Shown here: positions 39,390 through 50,006 of the stretch, in pieces
Numbering within the stretch: position 1 is the stretch's first letter
Layout of the letters: each line of letters begins with the position of its first letter
From: Rebecca billardiae RCC1528
Taxonomy: Eukaryota; Haptophyta
Assembly: GCA_965240325.2 (NCBI GenBank)
Contig: OZ251247.1
Location: forward strand, 124,001 to 188,000
Direction of reading: 5' to 3'
Length of the DNA: 64,000 nt
Position numbers and translations under genes: made by a program
The notes under the pieces: generated by a model
Databases searched by the model: none
Told to the model about the DNA's origin: nothing
What the model saw: only the letters and a program-made list of their open reading frames with translations

Positions 39390-40838
39390 TCAGCAGACGC
39401 GCGCACGCCACGCCATCTCGACGCACGTGGGCTTGGCAATCGACGAGCGCTCGGCCAAGCTCATGCCGAGGCCGAGCGCAGCCGAGCGCTTGCCGCACGC
39501 GTACACGCTGCCGTCCGCACTCACAAACAGCGAGTGGGCATCGCCCATGGCACAGTGCACCACGCGAGCTTGGGCGAGGACGCCCCGTCGTGTGCGGGTA
39601 TTGGGAGCTGCTTTCCTGCGCCGCCCGAGCGGGCCGTGCCCGTTGTCCCCGAACGTGTGCACGCTGCCGTCCGCGCCCACCACCGCGCTGCTGCCAGAGC
39701 CGGCGCACGCGCGCACGGCGCGCACACCCGCGATGGTGTCAATCCGCCTCGGTGTGGGCTGCGTGTGCGTGTCTCCGTGCCCCAGCCTGCCATCCGCGCC
39801 GTGCCCAAACGAGTACACCACCCCGTTGCTGTCCACCACCAGGCTGTGCATATAGCCCGCGCTCACGTGCACGGCGCGCACGCCCGCGAGCGCCTCGATG
39901 CGCCTCGGCGTGAGCTGATCCTCCTCACCGCCGTGGCCGAGCTGGCCCATGTAGCCATGGCCGCACGAGTAGACGGCGCCGTGCGCCGAGAGCAGTAGCG
40001 TGTGGAATGCGCCCGCGGCGACGCCGCCCACGCGCACGCCGTCCAGCGCCTCGATGCGCGTCGGCTCCCACCGGTCCTCCTTGTCGCCGTGGCCGAGCTG
40101 GCCGTCCCCGTTCCAGCCCCAGCTGTACGCGCACCCAACGGCGCTGAGCGCGAGGCTGTGGTAGGTGCCAGCGGCGATGCCCACCACCACGACGCCAGCG
40201 AGCGCCACGATCGGCTCAAGCTCGCGCCGCTCCTCCGCGTCCCCCAGCCCCAGCTGGCCCCTGCTGTTGTGGCCGCAGCCGTACACGGCGCCGGCCTCGC
40301 TCAGCGCGAGCAGGTGCTCGCCGGCGGCCACCGCAGCTACGCGCACCGCGCTGAGGGAGGTGACGCGCGTCGGCACGCGCACTGCCGGCGCATCGCGGTG
40401 GCCGGTTGCCGCTCGCGCAATATACTCGCCCGTCAGTCGCCTGGTGTCCTCGTCCTCCGCCTTCTCCTCGCCGCACGTGTGCAGCCCGCCCTCCGCGTCC
40501 ACAAACGCGCTGAACTCAGCGCCTGCCGAGACCGGGGATGCGTGCGCGCGTGCGAGCTTGTGAAGGCACTCGCGCAGGAACAGCTCCTCTGCCCACGTGC
40601 GCACGCCCGAGGGCAGCGCCGCCGGCAGCGCGCGCTCGTGCCCCCGCGCGCGTGCACGCTCGCGCAGCGCGCGCTCGACCGCCGAGCGCCCGCCGGGCGG
40701 CGCGGCGTGGAAGACGCGCGCGGTGGCGTTCAGGCTGGCGAGATCGCGCAGCCGCAGGAGTGACGTGATGCGGTCGAGCACCTCTGACGGCAGGTCGTCG
40801 AACCCGGGGCGCGGTGCGTGCGTCCGTGCCGTGGCCAT
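39390..40838 (-). CDS. F-box-RCC1 propeller protein FR15
   Basis: 482 aa, type C (MATARTHAPRPGFDDLPSEV). Start at 40838; upstream in-frame sequence belongs to unrelated DNA. Variable pairs in blades 2-7: E- (one residue deleted, AAGEHLLAL), TY, AF, YM, SG, DA. The deletion in blade 2 is unique in the family. The C-terminal region lacks the usual EQDEPTQRI segment (AERSSIAKPTC) and ends EMAWRARVC. Confidence 0.9.
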   Translation of the reverse strand: MATARTHAPRPGFDDLPSEVLDRITSLLRLRDLASLNATARVFHAAPPGGRSAVERALRERARARGHERALPAALPSGVRTWAEELFLRECLHKLARAHASPVSAGAEFSAFVDAEGGLHTCGEEKAEDEDTRRLTGEYIARAATGHRDAPAVRVPTRVTSLSAVRVAAVAAGEHLLALSEAGAVYGCGHNSRGQLGLGDAEERRELEPIVALAGVVVVGIAAGTYHSLALSAVGCAYSWGWNGDGQLGHGDKEDRWEPTRIEALDGVRVGGVAAGAFHTLLLSAHGAVYSCGHGYMGQLGHGGEEDQLTPRRIEALAGVRAVHVSAGYMHSLVVDSNGVVYSFGHGADGRLGHGDTHTQPTPRRIDTIAGVRAVRACAGSGSSAVVGADGSVHTFGDNGHGPLGRRRKAAPNTRTRRGVLAQARVVHCAMGDAHSLFVSADGSVYACGKRSAALGLGMSLAERSSIAKPTCVEMAWRARVC

Positions 40839-42233
40839 CGAGTCGAGCGCGAGAGAGGAGGAGGGCTGATGAGTTGAGGTGAGGAACCGGCAGGGGTGGA
40901 CAGGGCAAGACAGGGCCAGGGATGGCACAAGCGATTCGCCGAATTGCCAAATGCCAGCCAATTCGCCGAATTCGCCGATTCGCGAGAACGCTGGGCGCGT
41001 TCGGCGAAAGTGATGGCGAAAATAATGCCCGCCCGATCCGGGCGGTACCACTCGAGACCCCTCATTGGGAACGGATAACTCGACGGGTGGGCGCGGGCAA
41101 AGGTGGCTCGATGGCCGCATCCCGACGCATGGACGTGTTCTCCTCGTCGTGCTCGACACGGCAATACCGGTCTCGCCGCCGCCGGATGTCCCGTTGGAGA
41201 GCGCCGTGCGCTTGACGGAGGGCAGGTTTTGCAGGTGTCCGCCAGTGCTGACCCCTCATTGGGAACGCTCGCGCACGCGCGCGCACTGTGAGCACCACTG
41301 CGGCCGACAGTGTTGCACAGGTTTGAGGAGCGGTTCACTGCGTGGGACCGCTCGAGGTGAGGGCATGGGCAATGGGGGGTGTAGAACTCTTCCCAAATGC
41401 GAGATGTGGGCATGCCTCTGCATCTCGCAACGCAGTGGTGTCACCCGGCGCGCGCTTGCCCTTGGTACGGCACGCGGATGAAGCGGTCGGCTGCATCGTC
41501 GTGCTCGTGTTTGACACGTGAGATCGCGCTGCTCTCCAGACGACGTCGGTGCAGTCTTCAACCCACTGACTTGACTATGGCATCGCCGCTGGTTGGCGCC
41601 CAGCGCCGTCTGATGAGAGCCCCCAAATCCGAGTATCATTACCGCAAGTGCTGCCGTATTAGTCTGCTGCTTCGGATACTGCTCGCCTGTAGTGACTTGT
41701 GAGCAGCGTCCGGCGCGCGGTTTCAGATCATAGGCGGGCCGGCCGTGAACGCCTACTACCGTTGGTAACACGGGGACGGCGTCCGCGGCACGGAGCAGAC
41801 AGGCCGCGCCGCCTGAACTCGTCGCCACTGATGATGCGCGCTGTCATCTGAATCTGATGATGAGCCCGGACCCGCGGAATCACCCGGTGACGACCCGGAT
41901 GACTATGCTGCTAGTCGGACGACGCCTGCATATAGTCGGCATAATGGCGGCTATGCGCGGCTTATCTTATGGCCGATAACCCGCTAGGCTGCTCACGGCA
42001 CGCAATCGGCACTGCGGCCGCGACTCCGACGGCCGCCGGGCAGCGCTGCTCAGAGTGCACGCGTACACGCCGCACTGCGCCCCGGACTCGGCAGTCCGGA
42101 CTCCGCGCCTGCAGGCAGGACTCAGCCGGCCAGCCCCCGTCCCCTCCGGCCCCGCGCACCTCGACACTCCCCGCCTCAGGCAGGCCCGCAGCGGCTCCGG
42201 CTGCCTGCCCTCGCCCCTCGGAGGCAGGCGGCG
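40839..42233. other. Spacer FR15/FR16 with unique centre
   Basis: 1395 bp. The left ~80 bp are a type-C 5' flank. Bases 40920-41690 are unlike other spacers: short iterated ATTCGCCGA units near 40933-40990 and an 18-bp direct repeat GACCCCTCATTGGGAACG at 41056-41073 and 41250-41267. From about 41700 a shortened standard spacer resumes. No gene recognised. Confidence 0.5.
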
Positions 42234-43697
42234 TCAGCAGACGCGCGCACGCCACGCCGTCTCGACGCACGCGGGCGTGTCAGTACGCCGGGTGGGCTCG
42301 TCTTGCTCGGCCGCGCTCATGCCGAGGCCGAGCGCAGCCGAGCGCTTGCCGCACGCGTGCACGCTGCCGTCCGCACTCACAAACAGCGAGTGGGAGTCGC
42401 CCATGGCACAGTGCACTGCGCGATCTTGGGCAAGGGCAGGCGCTCGCGTGGGCGCTTTGACGTCCGCCTCTCCGTGCCCCAGCCCGAGCTGGCCGTCCTC
42501 GTTGCACCCGAACGTGTGCACGCTGCCGTCCGCGCCCAGCACCGCGCTGCTGCCCAGACCAGCGCACGCGCGCACGGCGCGCACACCAGCGAGCGCCTTG
42601 ACGCGCTTGGGCTTGCGCCGACCGACAGTGTCGCCGTGCCCGAGATTGCCTCCCGATTCACATCCAAACGAGTGCACCGCCCCCTCGGCGTCCGCCACCA
42701 GGCTGTGCGCGTAGCCCGCGCTCACGTGCACGGCGCGCACGCCCGCGAGCGCCTCGATGCGCCTCGGCGTGTGCTGAGACTGCCGGTCGCCGTGGCCGAG
42801 CTGGCCCACGTAGCCATGGCCGCACGAGTAGACGGCGCCGTGCGCCGAGAGCAGTAGCGTGTGGAATGCGCCCGCGGCGACGCCGCCCACGCGCACGCCG
42901 TCCAGCGCCTCGATGCGCGTCGGCTCCCGCCGCTTCTTCGTGTCGCCGTGGCCGAGCTGGCCGTCGTCGTTGAAGCCCCAGCTGTACGCACACCCAGCGG
43001 CGGTGAGCGCGAGGCTGTGGTCGTCGCCAGCGGCGATGCCCACCACCACGACGCCAGCGAGCGCCACGATCGGCTCAAACTCGCGCCGCTCCTCCGCGTC
43101 CCCCAGCCCGAGCTGGCCGTACCTGTTGTTGCCGCAGCCGTACACAGCGCCGGCCTCGCTCAGCGCGAGCAGGTGGCAGCTGCCAGCGGCCACCGCGACC
43201 ACCCGCACCGCACTGAGGGAGGCGACGCGCGTCGGCACGCGCACTGCCGGCGCATCGTGGTGGCCGGCTGCAAAGTGCGCTCGATACTCGCCCGTCAGAC
43301 GTCGGAGCTCGTCCCGCACCTCCTCCTCGCCGCACGTGTGCAGCCCGCCCTCCGCGTCCACAAACGCGCTGAAGTCAAAGCCGCACGCGACAGGGGATGC
43401 GTGCGCGCGTGCGAGCTTGTGAAGGCGCTCGCGCAGGAACAGCGCCTCTGCCCACGTGCGCACGCCCGAGGGCAGCGCCGCCAGCAGCGCGCGCTCGTGC
43501 CCCCGCGCGCGTGCACGCTCGCGCAGCGCGCGCTCGACCGCCGAGCGCCCGCCGGGCGGCGCGGCGTGGAAGACGCGCGCGGTGGCGTTCAGGCTGGCGA
43601 GATCACGCAGCCGCAGGAGTGACGTGATGCGGTCGAGCACCTCTGACGGCAGGTCGTCGAACCCGGGGCGCGGTGCGTGCGTCCGTGCCGTGGCCAT
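42234..43697 (-). CDS. F-box-RCC1 propeller protein FR16
   Basis: 487 aa, type C (MATARTHAPRPGFDDLPSEV), last minus-strand member. F-box at about 14-48. The linker (HKLARAHASPVACGFDFS) matches FR12. Blade 4 (GAFHTLLLSAHGAVYSCGHG) matches FR15. Blade 5 ends FGCESGGNLGHGD and continues into KPKRVKALAGVRA, as in FR2. Variable pairs in blades 2-7: SC, DD, AF, YA, LG, DS. Ends ETAWRARVC. As with FR12, a beta-barrel gene follows upstream. Confidence 0.9.
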   Translation of the reverse strand: MATARTHAPRPGFDDLPSEVLDRITSLLRLRDLASLNATARVFHAAPPGGRSAVERALRERARARGHERALLAALPSGVRTWAEALFLRERLHKLARAHASPVACGFDFSAFVDAEGGLHTCGEEEVRDELRRLTGEYRAHFAAGHHDAPAVRVPTRVASLSAVRVVAVAAGSCHLLALSEAGAVYGCGNNRYGQLGLGDAEERREFEPIVALAGVVVVGIAAGDDHSLALTAAGCAYSWGFNDDGQLGHGDTKKRREPTRIEALDGVRVGGVAAGAFHTLLLSAHGAVYSCGHGYVGQLGHGDRQSQHTPRRIEALAGVRAVHVSAGYAHSLVADAEGAVHSFGCESGGNLGHGDTVGRRKPKRVKALAGVRAVRACAGLGSSAVLGADGSVHTFGCNEDGQLGLGHGEADVKAPTRAPALAQDRAVHCAMGDSHSLFVSADGSVHACGKRSAALGLGMSAAEQDEPTRRTDTPACVETAWRARVC

Positions 43698-43800
43698 CGA
43701 GTCGAGCGCGAGAGAGGAGGAGGGCTGCCGATGAGTTGAGGTGAGGAACCGGCAGGAGGGTGGAGGACTGGTGGACAGGGCAAGACAAGGGCACCCGGCC

Positions 43801-44550
43801 CCAACCGGTCCAGACCTCAGGATTTGGGAAACTCGGAAAATGAGAAAAATTCAAAACCCGCCGCGTGCGCCCGCCACAGCCATCCGCCGCGAGGCGCCGC
43901 CCGCTGCCGCGCCGCCGCGGTCGTAGACGTGCACGCGGCGATGGCGCACGCGGTCGGGCAGAGGCATAGGGCCTTTCTGCGCCGCCCTGCGCCGGGCAAC
44001 TCGCGTCTGACCATCTTCTCGGCGCCTTGAGCCCGCACGGGCGTGTGCGCCGCCTCTCGGCTTCAGCCGTGCTGTCGTCCCCGCAAAGTATGCGCGCGCT
44101 GAGCGCAACCCGAGGCGCGCATCCCAGGACGGCGTGAGCCATGTGACAGTACGGTCATGGGCGCGCGCCATGGCGCCCAGCGGCTTCACGTGCGTGCCTC
44201 TTCGCTGCCTCGGCAGGCAAGGCGCGGCATGTCTCTGGCTGAATGTGGCGGCGGCACACCGGCTCGCGCTCGCGCGGGCCTGCAGCTGACCGTCGAGGTG
44301 CGAGGGCGCGAAGCGCTGCGCCACGCGCAAGCGACAGTAGTTCACCGCTTCGCTACCGCCCCGCTGCGTCCCATCGGAAGATCTACTGGACTTCGCGCGG
44401 CCTCGCCCTGGCGGCGGAAGGCGAGAGCGAGGTGGCGGCGGGAGCGTCCGCCCCAGCGCGCGCCAACCTGACGAAACCCTTAACCTGCACGCCAGTGGGC
44501 CGCCCACTGGCGTGCAGGTTAAGGATAATCCTGAGGTCTGGACCGGTTGG
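43801..44550. mobile_element. Inserted element E3 (750 bp, TIRs)
   Basis: Perfect 24-bp terminal inverted repeats beginning CCAACCGGTCCAGACCTCAG (43801-43824 and 44527-44550). The related locus at 28735-28765 lacks the insertion, giving a filled and empty pair. No clear target-site duplication. A perfect 22-bp-arm hairpin lies at 44478-44524, just inside the right repeat. No transposase-like frame. Confidence 0.7.
44478..44524. repeat. 22-bp-arm hairpin in E3
   Basis: Arms 44478-44499 and 44503-44524 are exact complements around the loop CCG; the arm includes TTAACCTGCACGCCAGTGGG. It ends 2 bp before the right terminal repeat of E3. Confidence 0.95.
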
Positions 44551-45043
44551 AGGGGCGCGGCGCGTCCCCGGCCCGGCTGCTGCGCTGGTCGTCTGATTCC
44601 CATCACACTTCACACACGGGAAGAAAGATTCGAACGAAAGATTCCCCTGGCCGGCCCGGCTGCCACTGGCCTTCTCGCCTGCGGCCTGAGCTGTGTGCGT
44701 CCAGGGCCAGGCAACAGCCTTTTGAGACGACTCCGAGGTGCGCCCTCCGCAGGCACAGTACGGACTAGTACGGACTATGGGTGCTGCCACTCGAGCCAGC
44801 GGTCCTGACGGCTTACCCGCAGTGACCGATATTCGCAGTGCCCGCCGCCGGCTGCCGGCCGTGCTCGCGGCACGCAGTCAGCGCTGCTGCCGCAACACCG
44901 ACGGCCGCCAAGCAGCTGCTCAGAGTGCGCACACGCCGCACGGCGCCCGGACTCTGTACCCCGTGCCGCGCCCACGGCCACTGCCCCCACATCTCCACAC
45001 GCCCTTCTCAGTGCCCCACCCGCCTGCCCCCTGCTCCTGCCCC

Positions 45044-46979
45044 TCAGAGGTTGAAGGCCACGGATGCGCCCAGGTTGCGCAGCGTGGAGTGGCTCTCGTT
45101 GAGCTGCGCCTTCACGTGCAGCCCCACCGAGCGGGAGAGCTGCGCACACAGCAGCAGCACCAGCACCACCGCACACACACAGCAGGAGAGAGAGAGTCCG
45201 GGGGGTGGTGAGAGGGTCCGGGAGGGGGTAGGGAGGTGGGGATGCACGGGGGGCGGAGGGCGGTGGTGAGGCTGGGCGCACGGCTGCTGCCTCGGTGGTG
45301 CGCTGACGGCTGCGCGGCCCCAGCCCGGGAGCGCTTGCGCAGACGTGAGATGTGACCCGCGCGCCAACCCGCGCGCGCACCTTGAGCGAGTAGAGCATGT
45401 TGACGACGCCGTGCCGCTCCGCCGCCACCTTGAGCGCGTGCGGCCCCGCGGAGAGCGTGCCGCCCAGCAGCAGCCGCTCCACCACGTCCGACTGACACCC
45501 GGCGGCACGGGGGCAGCGGGGGCAGCAGCAGGGGGGCAGCAGCAGGGGGGCAGCAGCAGGGGGGCGGCAGCAGCAGCACACAGCGGCAGGGGCACACCGG
45601 CCAGCCGGGCGGGGAGGGAGGGAGGGGGGTGAGTGCCGTGTGTGGGCGGGCAGCCGTGGGGTGGGCAGACGGCGGTGTGGGCGGCGGGCGGCGGGCGGTG
45701 GGCGGGGCGGGCAGCCGGTGGCGGCGGGGAGCCGGCCGCGCGGGCCGCGCCGCCACCGCCTGCGCTGGGCGCGCGCGCGGCCCGCGCGCGCAGCAGCCGG
45801 CTTGCGGGCACGCGCCCGGGGCAGCCCCCACGCCCACCGCCCCCCACACCCACCCCCACGCCCCCCCGCACGCCCGCACCTGCACGTTGTACGCCACGGA
45901 GCCGCCCAGCGCCAGTCCGGGCCTGAGCCGCACGTACAGCGCTGAGCCCACGCGCGAGCCCAGCGTGTTCGTGCCCAGCGCCATCGCCAGCCGGCCCGAG
46001 CGGCAGCTGCGGGGCGGGGGGTTGGGGGCGTGGGTGGGCGTGATGATGGGCGTGAGTGAGGGGCGGGCGGCCGTGCGTGCGGAGGGGGCGGGGCGGGGCA
46101 GCGGGCGGCCGCGCGCCACTGCAGCTGCTGCCGCAGCGCAGCAGCGCCGCAGCGCGCGCTGCGCTCGGGCGTGGGCGGGGCCAGCCACGCGGCCCCACGC
46201 GTGTGCGTGTGCTCGTGGGCACACCCGCTCCACAGACACGCGCCCTCGAAGCACGCGCAGTGCCACCACCACCACCACAGACACACACACACCCGCGCGC
46301 ACACACGCGCACACAGCGCGCCGGTCGCTACTGCCCCTCACCGCACTGAGAAGTCGGAGGAGAAAGGGACGTAGATCGACTCCTCGAGCTCGCGCCGCGC
46401 GAGCTCGGCCGCGTCGCGCGTGAGCGAGGTGAGGTGCGTCTGCATGCCCTGCGAGCCGCCACCGCGCGGCCGGGCGTGCGCGCGCGTCGCGCCGGCGGCG
46501 GTCGGCCGGCGCGGCGGCGAGCGGCGCACGCGCGCGCGGCGCGCGGCGCGCAGCACATCGGGCGCGCGCGCGCATCCCCGCGGGCGTGCGCACGCACACA
46601 CACGCGCGCCCGCGCGCACCCCGAACGCCGCCGCGTGCTGCGCCAGCTCCTCCTCGCGCGCGTGCAGCCGCTGCGTGAGCGCGCCCTCGCGCCGCTTCAG
46701 CTCGTCCGCCTCCGCGGTGCGCGCGGCGAGCTCGGCGCGGACGGCGGCGAGCTCGGCGGTGCGGGTGGTGAGGGTGGACGGGCCGGACCCCTCGCGCGCC
46801 GCGCGCACCGCCGCCTCGTGCTCCGCCTTGGTCACGAGCCCGAGCGCGCGCAGCACGCCGCGCGGCGGCATCGGCAAGCCCGAGCCGCCGCCGCCGCCGC
46901 CGCCACCGTCGTCGGCGGCGTCGGGCGCGGGGGGCGGGGTGGAGCCGCCGGGCGGGGTCGCGCCGTCCGCGTCCGCCAT
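45044..46979 (-). CDS. Putative outer-membrane beta-barrel protein, copy 2
   Basis: Five exons: 46620-46979, 46342-46448, 45880-46006, 45381-45491 and 45044-45139; 266 aa. Intron positions and phases are identical to copy 1. The protein differs mainly by two fewer glycines in the run at about residue 27 and a few substitutions. Features are as in copy 1: Gly-rich start, predicted coiled coil, amphipathic strands and the terminal NLGASVAF beta-signal. Unlike copy 1, its 5' side is unique sequence, shared as a 308-bp divergent intergenic region with the PsbM-like gene, so this is the better candidate for the ancestral, properly expressed locus. Confidence 0.65.
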
Positions 46980-47287
46980 GCCGCGCGCCTCGTGGGCTCG
47001 GCCGCGCGCGCCGATGCGCCCCGCGGTGTCAGCGCGTGCCGCTTCGCGGAGCGGCGGCGGCGGTCGGTGGTCCGGTTCTGCGAGGGCGCGCGCAGTCGCG
47101 CATTCGCTGCCTCCACAAAGGCGGCAGTCCGGCGCGCAGTCGCCAACTCCCGGACCAGGGAGTCCAGACGCGCCAGTCCGGGCGTGCGCTCGAAAGAAAG
47201 TCCGGCCTAATCAATCTTAATTAGGTGCCGCGCCCCTGCGCCCGTGCACAGCGCGTCTCGTCTGCCGCCCCGCGTCGACCAGCAGCC
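46980..47287. promoter_or_regulatory. Divergent intergenic region
   Basis: 308 bp between beta-barrel copy 2 (leftward) and the PsbM-like gene (rightward), presumably holding both promoters. The only AT-rich patch is CCTAATCAATCTTAATTAGG at 47206-47225, 63 bp upstream of the PsbM-like ATG. No canonical TATA box is visible. Confidence 0.4.
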
Positions 47288-48017
47288 ATGTTCGCCCTCC
47301 GCAGCCTCGTCGCCGCGGCCCTGGTGGCCTCGGCGAGCGCGTTCTCGGCGGCGCCCCGCCTCGCGGCGAGCACCAAGCTGGCGCTCTCCAAGGCCACCCC
47401 CGCGCGCGCCGCCGCCGCCGCCCCGGTGTCCATGGCGCTCAGCCCGCTGGAGAGCGCCGTCTCCGCGTCCTCGCTCACCACGGCGATGGGGCTGGAGGTG
47501 AAGGGCGAGGCGTACCTCGCGGTGATCCTCGGCGTGCTCGTGCCGGTGATCTTCCTCGTCCTCCTCTTCATCAAGGTGCGACGCCACGCGCGCCCACGCG
47601 CGACGCGCTCGCCGGCCGCGCGCACGTTGCGCGCGACGCGCCGCGTCGCGCGCCGCTTGCTGGCGCGCCGCCAGCCGGCGCGCCGCGCCCGCGGCTGTGG
47701 GCGCACGCCTCTGCCGCGGCGGCGGTGGCGGCAGCGAGTGGCCCGTGGCAGCTCGAGCGTGCACGCGCGACCGGGTGTCGCGCACGCTCCGTCCGCCGCA
47801 CCCGCCGCTCACGCACACCGCCCCGCCCCCCTTGCGCGCGCCCCGCTGCCCCCGCCGCCGCCGCCGCCCCTCGGCCGCGCGCCGCTGCGCTCCCCTCCGC
47901 CGACAGTCGAACGCGGAGGGCACGGCGACGTCGTTCCGCTGGCCGGACCTGGACGGCGGGGGTCTCTACGACACCACGGGCGAGCAGAGCCGCTTCGGCA
48001 CCAAGAACTCCAAGTAA
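47288..48017 (+). CDS. PsbM-like plastid protein, nuclear-encoded
   Basis: Two exons, 47288-47575 and 47907-48017, with a 331-bp GTGCGA..CAG intron; 132 aa. Residues 1-18 form a signal peptide with an ASA|FSAAP site, the hallmark of bipartite plastid targeting in algae with secondary red plastids. A transit-like Ala/Ser/Lys stretch follows. One membrane span lies at residues ~74-94, preceded by GLEVKGEAY and containing VPVIFLVLLFIK. This resembles photosystem II subunit PsbM, a single-helix protein at the PSII dimer interface (family knowledge). The 36-residue tail (SNAEGTATSFRWPDLDGGG...) is longer than in plastid-encoded PsbM. It could be another small thylakoid protein. Confidence 0.6.
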
Positions 48018-48691
48018 GCGCTGCCGGACCGACGCCCTGCGCCACCGTAAACACTCGAGAGCTGACAGCAGCGGACGGGCGGCGGCGCGCGCGCGCGGCG
48101 CTGCCGGCGGCTGGTTGGCCGAGCTCGAGCGTTGGGCGGGGCCGTGCCGAGCGCCGAGCGGCTCCTCGATAGCAGCGCGTGCTTGAATGACGCCTGAGCC
48201 AGACTACCCACCACGCGTGACTCTTACTGATCGTCTGTGCCGAGGGGCCGCTCACATGTGAATAGCACGGAGCCGAATGCAATGACTCGATCGATGACGC
48301 TAAAAAGCGCTGGCCCCGTCAAAACTCAAACGCATCAGCAGCGCGCGCTGCCGACGCGTCGCGCAGAAACGAAGGCGAATAAAAGCCCTAAAAGCCGCCG
48401 AATGAAAAACTGAAAATGAGTGATAAAACGGCGAGCGTCGGACTCTTGACTCGTTGGCCAAGAGTCCGGCCCGGCCGGCGCGCTGATTGGCTGCCACCGC
48501 TGCCCCCACTGAACAGTGGACGGGCTTCAAAGGGGGACGGGCGGTGGCACCCTCGCTCGGAATTGGCAGCAGCTGCAGGCGCTGCTGGGTAGGGGCGGGG
48601 CGCGCCGCCACCAGAGGCGCAGCGGGCACACGCCCGAGCGCGGCGCGCAGGGCGCGGACCGCGCGAGCGGCGCAGCGCGCCACCCACCGCC
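48018..48691. other. Intergenic region, no gene recognised
   Basis: 674 bp between the PsbM-like stop and the SRCR-gene ATG. An A-rich patch (AATAAAAGCCCTAAAAGCC, then AAAAACTGAAAATGAG) at 48368-48425 could contribute to 3' processing of the left gene or to the promoter of the right one. Confidence 0.4.
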
Positions 48692-49129
48692 ATGCGCGCT
48701 GAGCAGGCGCCATCGTGCGAGCCGCGCACCGCGCGGTCGCCCGGCGCCGGCGCCGGCGCCGGCGGCGGCGGCGGCAGCGGCGGCGGCAGCCCGTCGAGCT
48801 CGAAGATCGAGCAGCTGCGCGCGGACATCCGCGCGATGCAGGCCGTGCTGCGCGAGCCCGCCGCCACCGAGCGCGCCGCCCAGCCCCCCGCCGTCCTCGA
48901 GACGGCGGCGGCGACGGCGGCGGCCGCGGCGGACGCGCGCGCGCGCGCGCCGCCGCTCTCGTTTCCGCCGCCGCCGCCCGGCTGCGGGCGCGAGGCGGCG
49001 CACTTCCGACTGCGCGCGGAGGGGTCCGAGCCTGCCGGGCCGGCCGTCCTGCCCGCGCTCAAGCCGCCGCCGCCGCCGCCGCGCCCGCCCGCCGGCGCGG
49101 CCGCGCGGCGCGGCGCCGCCGACAGCACA

Positions 49130-49162
<33 letters not shown>

Positions 49163-49288
49163 TACGCGACGCGCGCGACGGCGGCGGCGGACGCGCGCGC
49201 GGTGGCGGGCCGCGGGCGCGTGCGCGCCTCCGGCTCCGCCCCCGCCGCGCCGCTCTCGCGCCGCAGCGCTGCCACGGCCAACAGCGGC

Positions 49289-49319
<31 letters not shown>

Positions 49320-49499
49320 GCGGCGCGGGCGCGCGGCCGCAGCGCGCGTCGGCTGACGGCTGGGCCGCCGGCGGCGGCGGCGGCGGGGCGTACGGCCGTG
49401 GCGCGCGTGCGTGGGGCGCGTGGTCGGCGCTCGAGCCCGCGTGCGCCTCGCACACCGAGCCGCACCGCCCGTACGGCGCCGCCTACTGCGGGCCTGCGC

Positions 49500-49542
<43 letters not shown>

Positions 49543-49975
49543 AGGCGGCGGCGGCGGCGGCGCGGGCGCGCCCGCGGGCGCGCCCGCCGGCGCGGCGGCG
49601 CCTGCGGAGCTGCGCAAGGCGGCGGCGCGCGCGCGGAGCGAGCGGCTCGGCCGCCGGCTGTGCCTCCTCTGCTGCGCCCTCGCCCTCCTCGCGCTGCTGC
49701 TCCTCGCGGTGGCGATGGCGGCGGCGGCGGGCGCGCGGCGCGCGCCGGGCGGCGCGGCCGGCGCGGCCGGCGCGGCCGGCGGCGCGGACGGCGGCGACGG
49801 CGGGGGTGACGGCGGCGGCGACGGCGGGAGCGGCGGTGACGGCGACGTGGGCTGGTACGCGGGCTACTCCGCCGACAGCTACTACGCCGCGGAGCACGGC
49901 GCGGGCGCAGGCCACGCTCTTCTCGGCGCCGCGCGGCCGGGCGGCGGCGGCGGCGGCGGGGGGCGCGCGGCGAGC

Positions 49976-50006
<31 letters not shown>

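Larger units (their letters stand above)
43698..45043. other. FR16/beta-barrel 2 intergenic segment with insertion
   Basis: 1346 bp. The left 100 bp are the type-C 5' flank. Element E3 occupies 43801-44550. From 44578 the sequence matches 28760-29221 beside beta-barrel copy 1, which represents the uninserted state. No gene recognised. Confidence 0.75.

Noticed and set aside
2036-43697. CRISPR-like or satellite array
   Set aside because: The repeats are whole coding genes with spacers that are themselves homologous; unit size and content do not fit CRISPR or simple satellite DNA.
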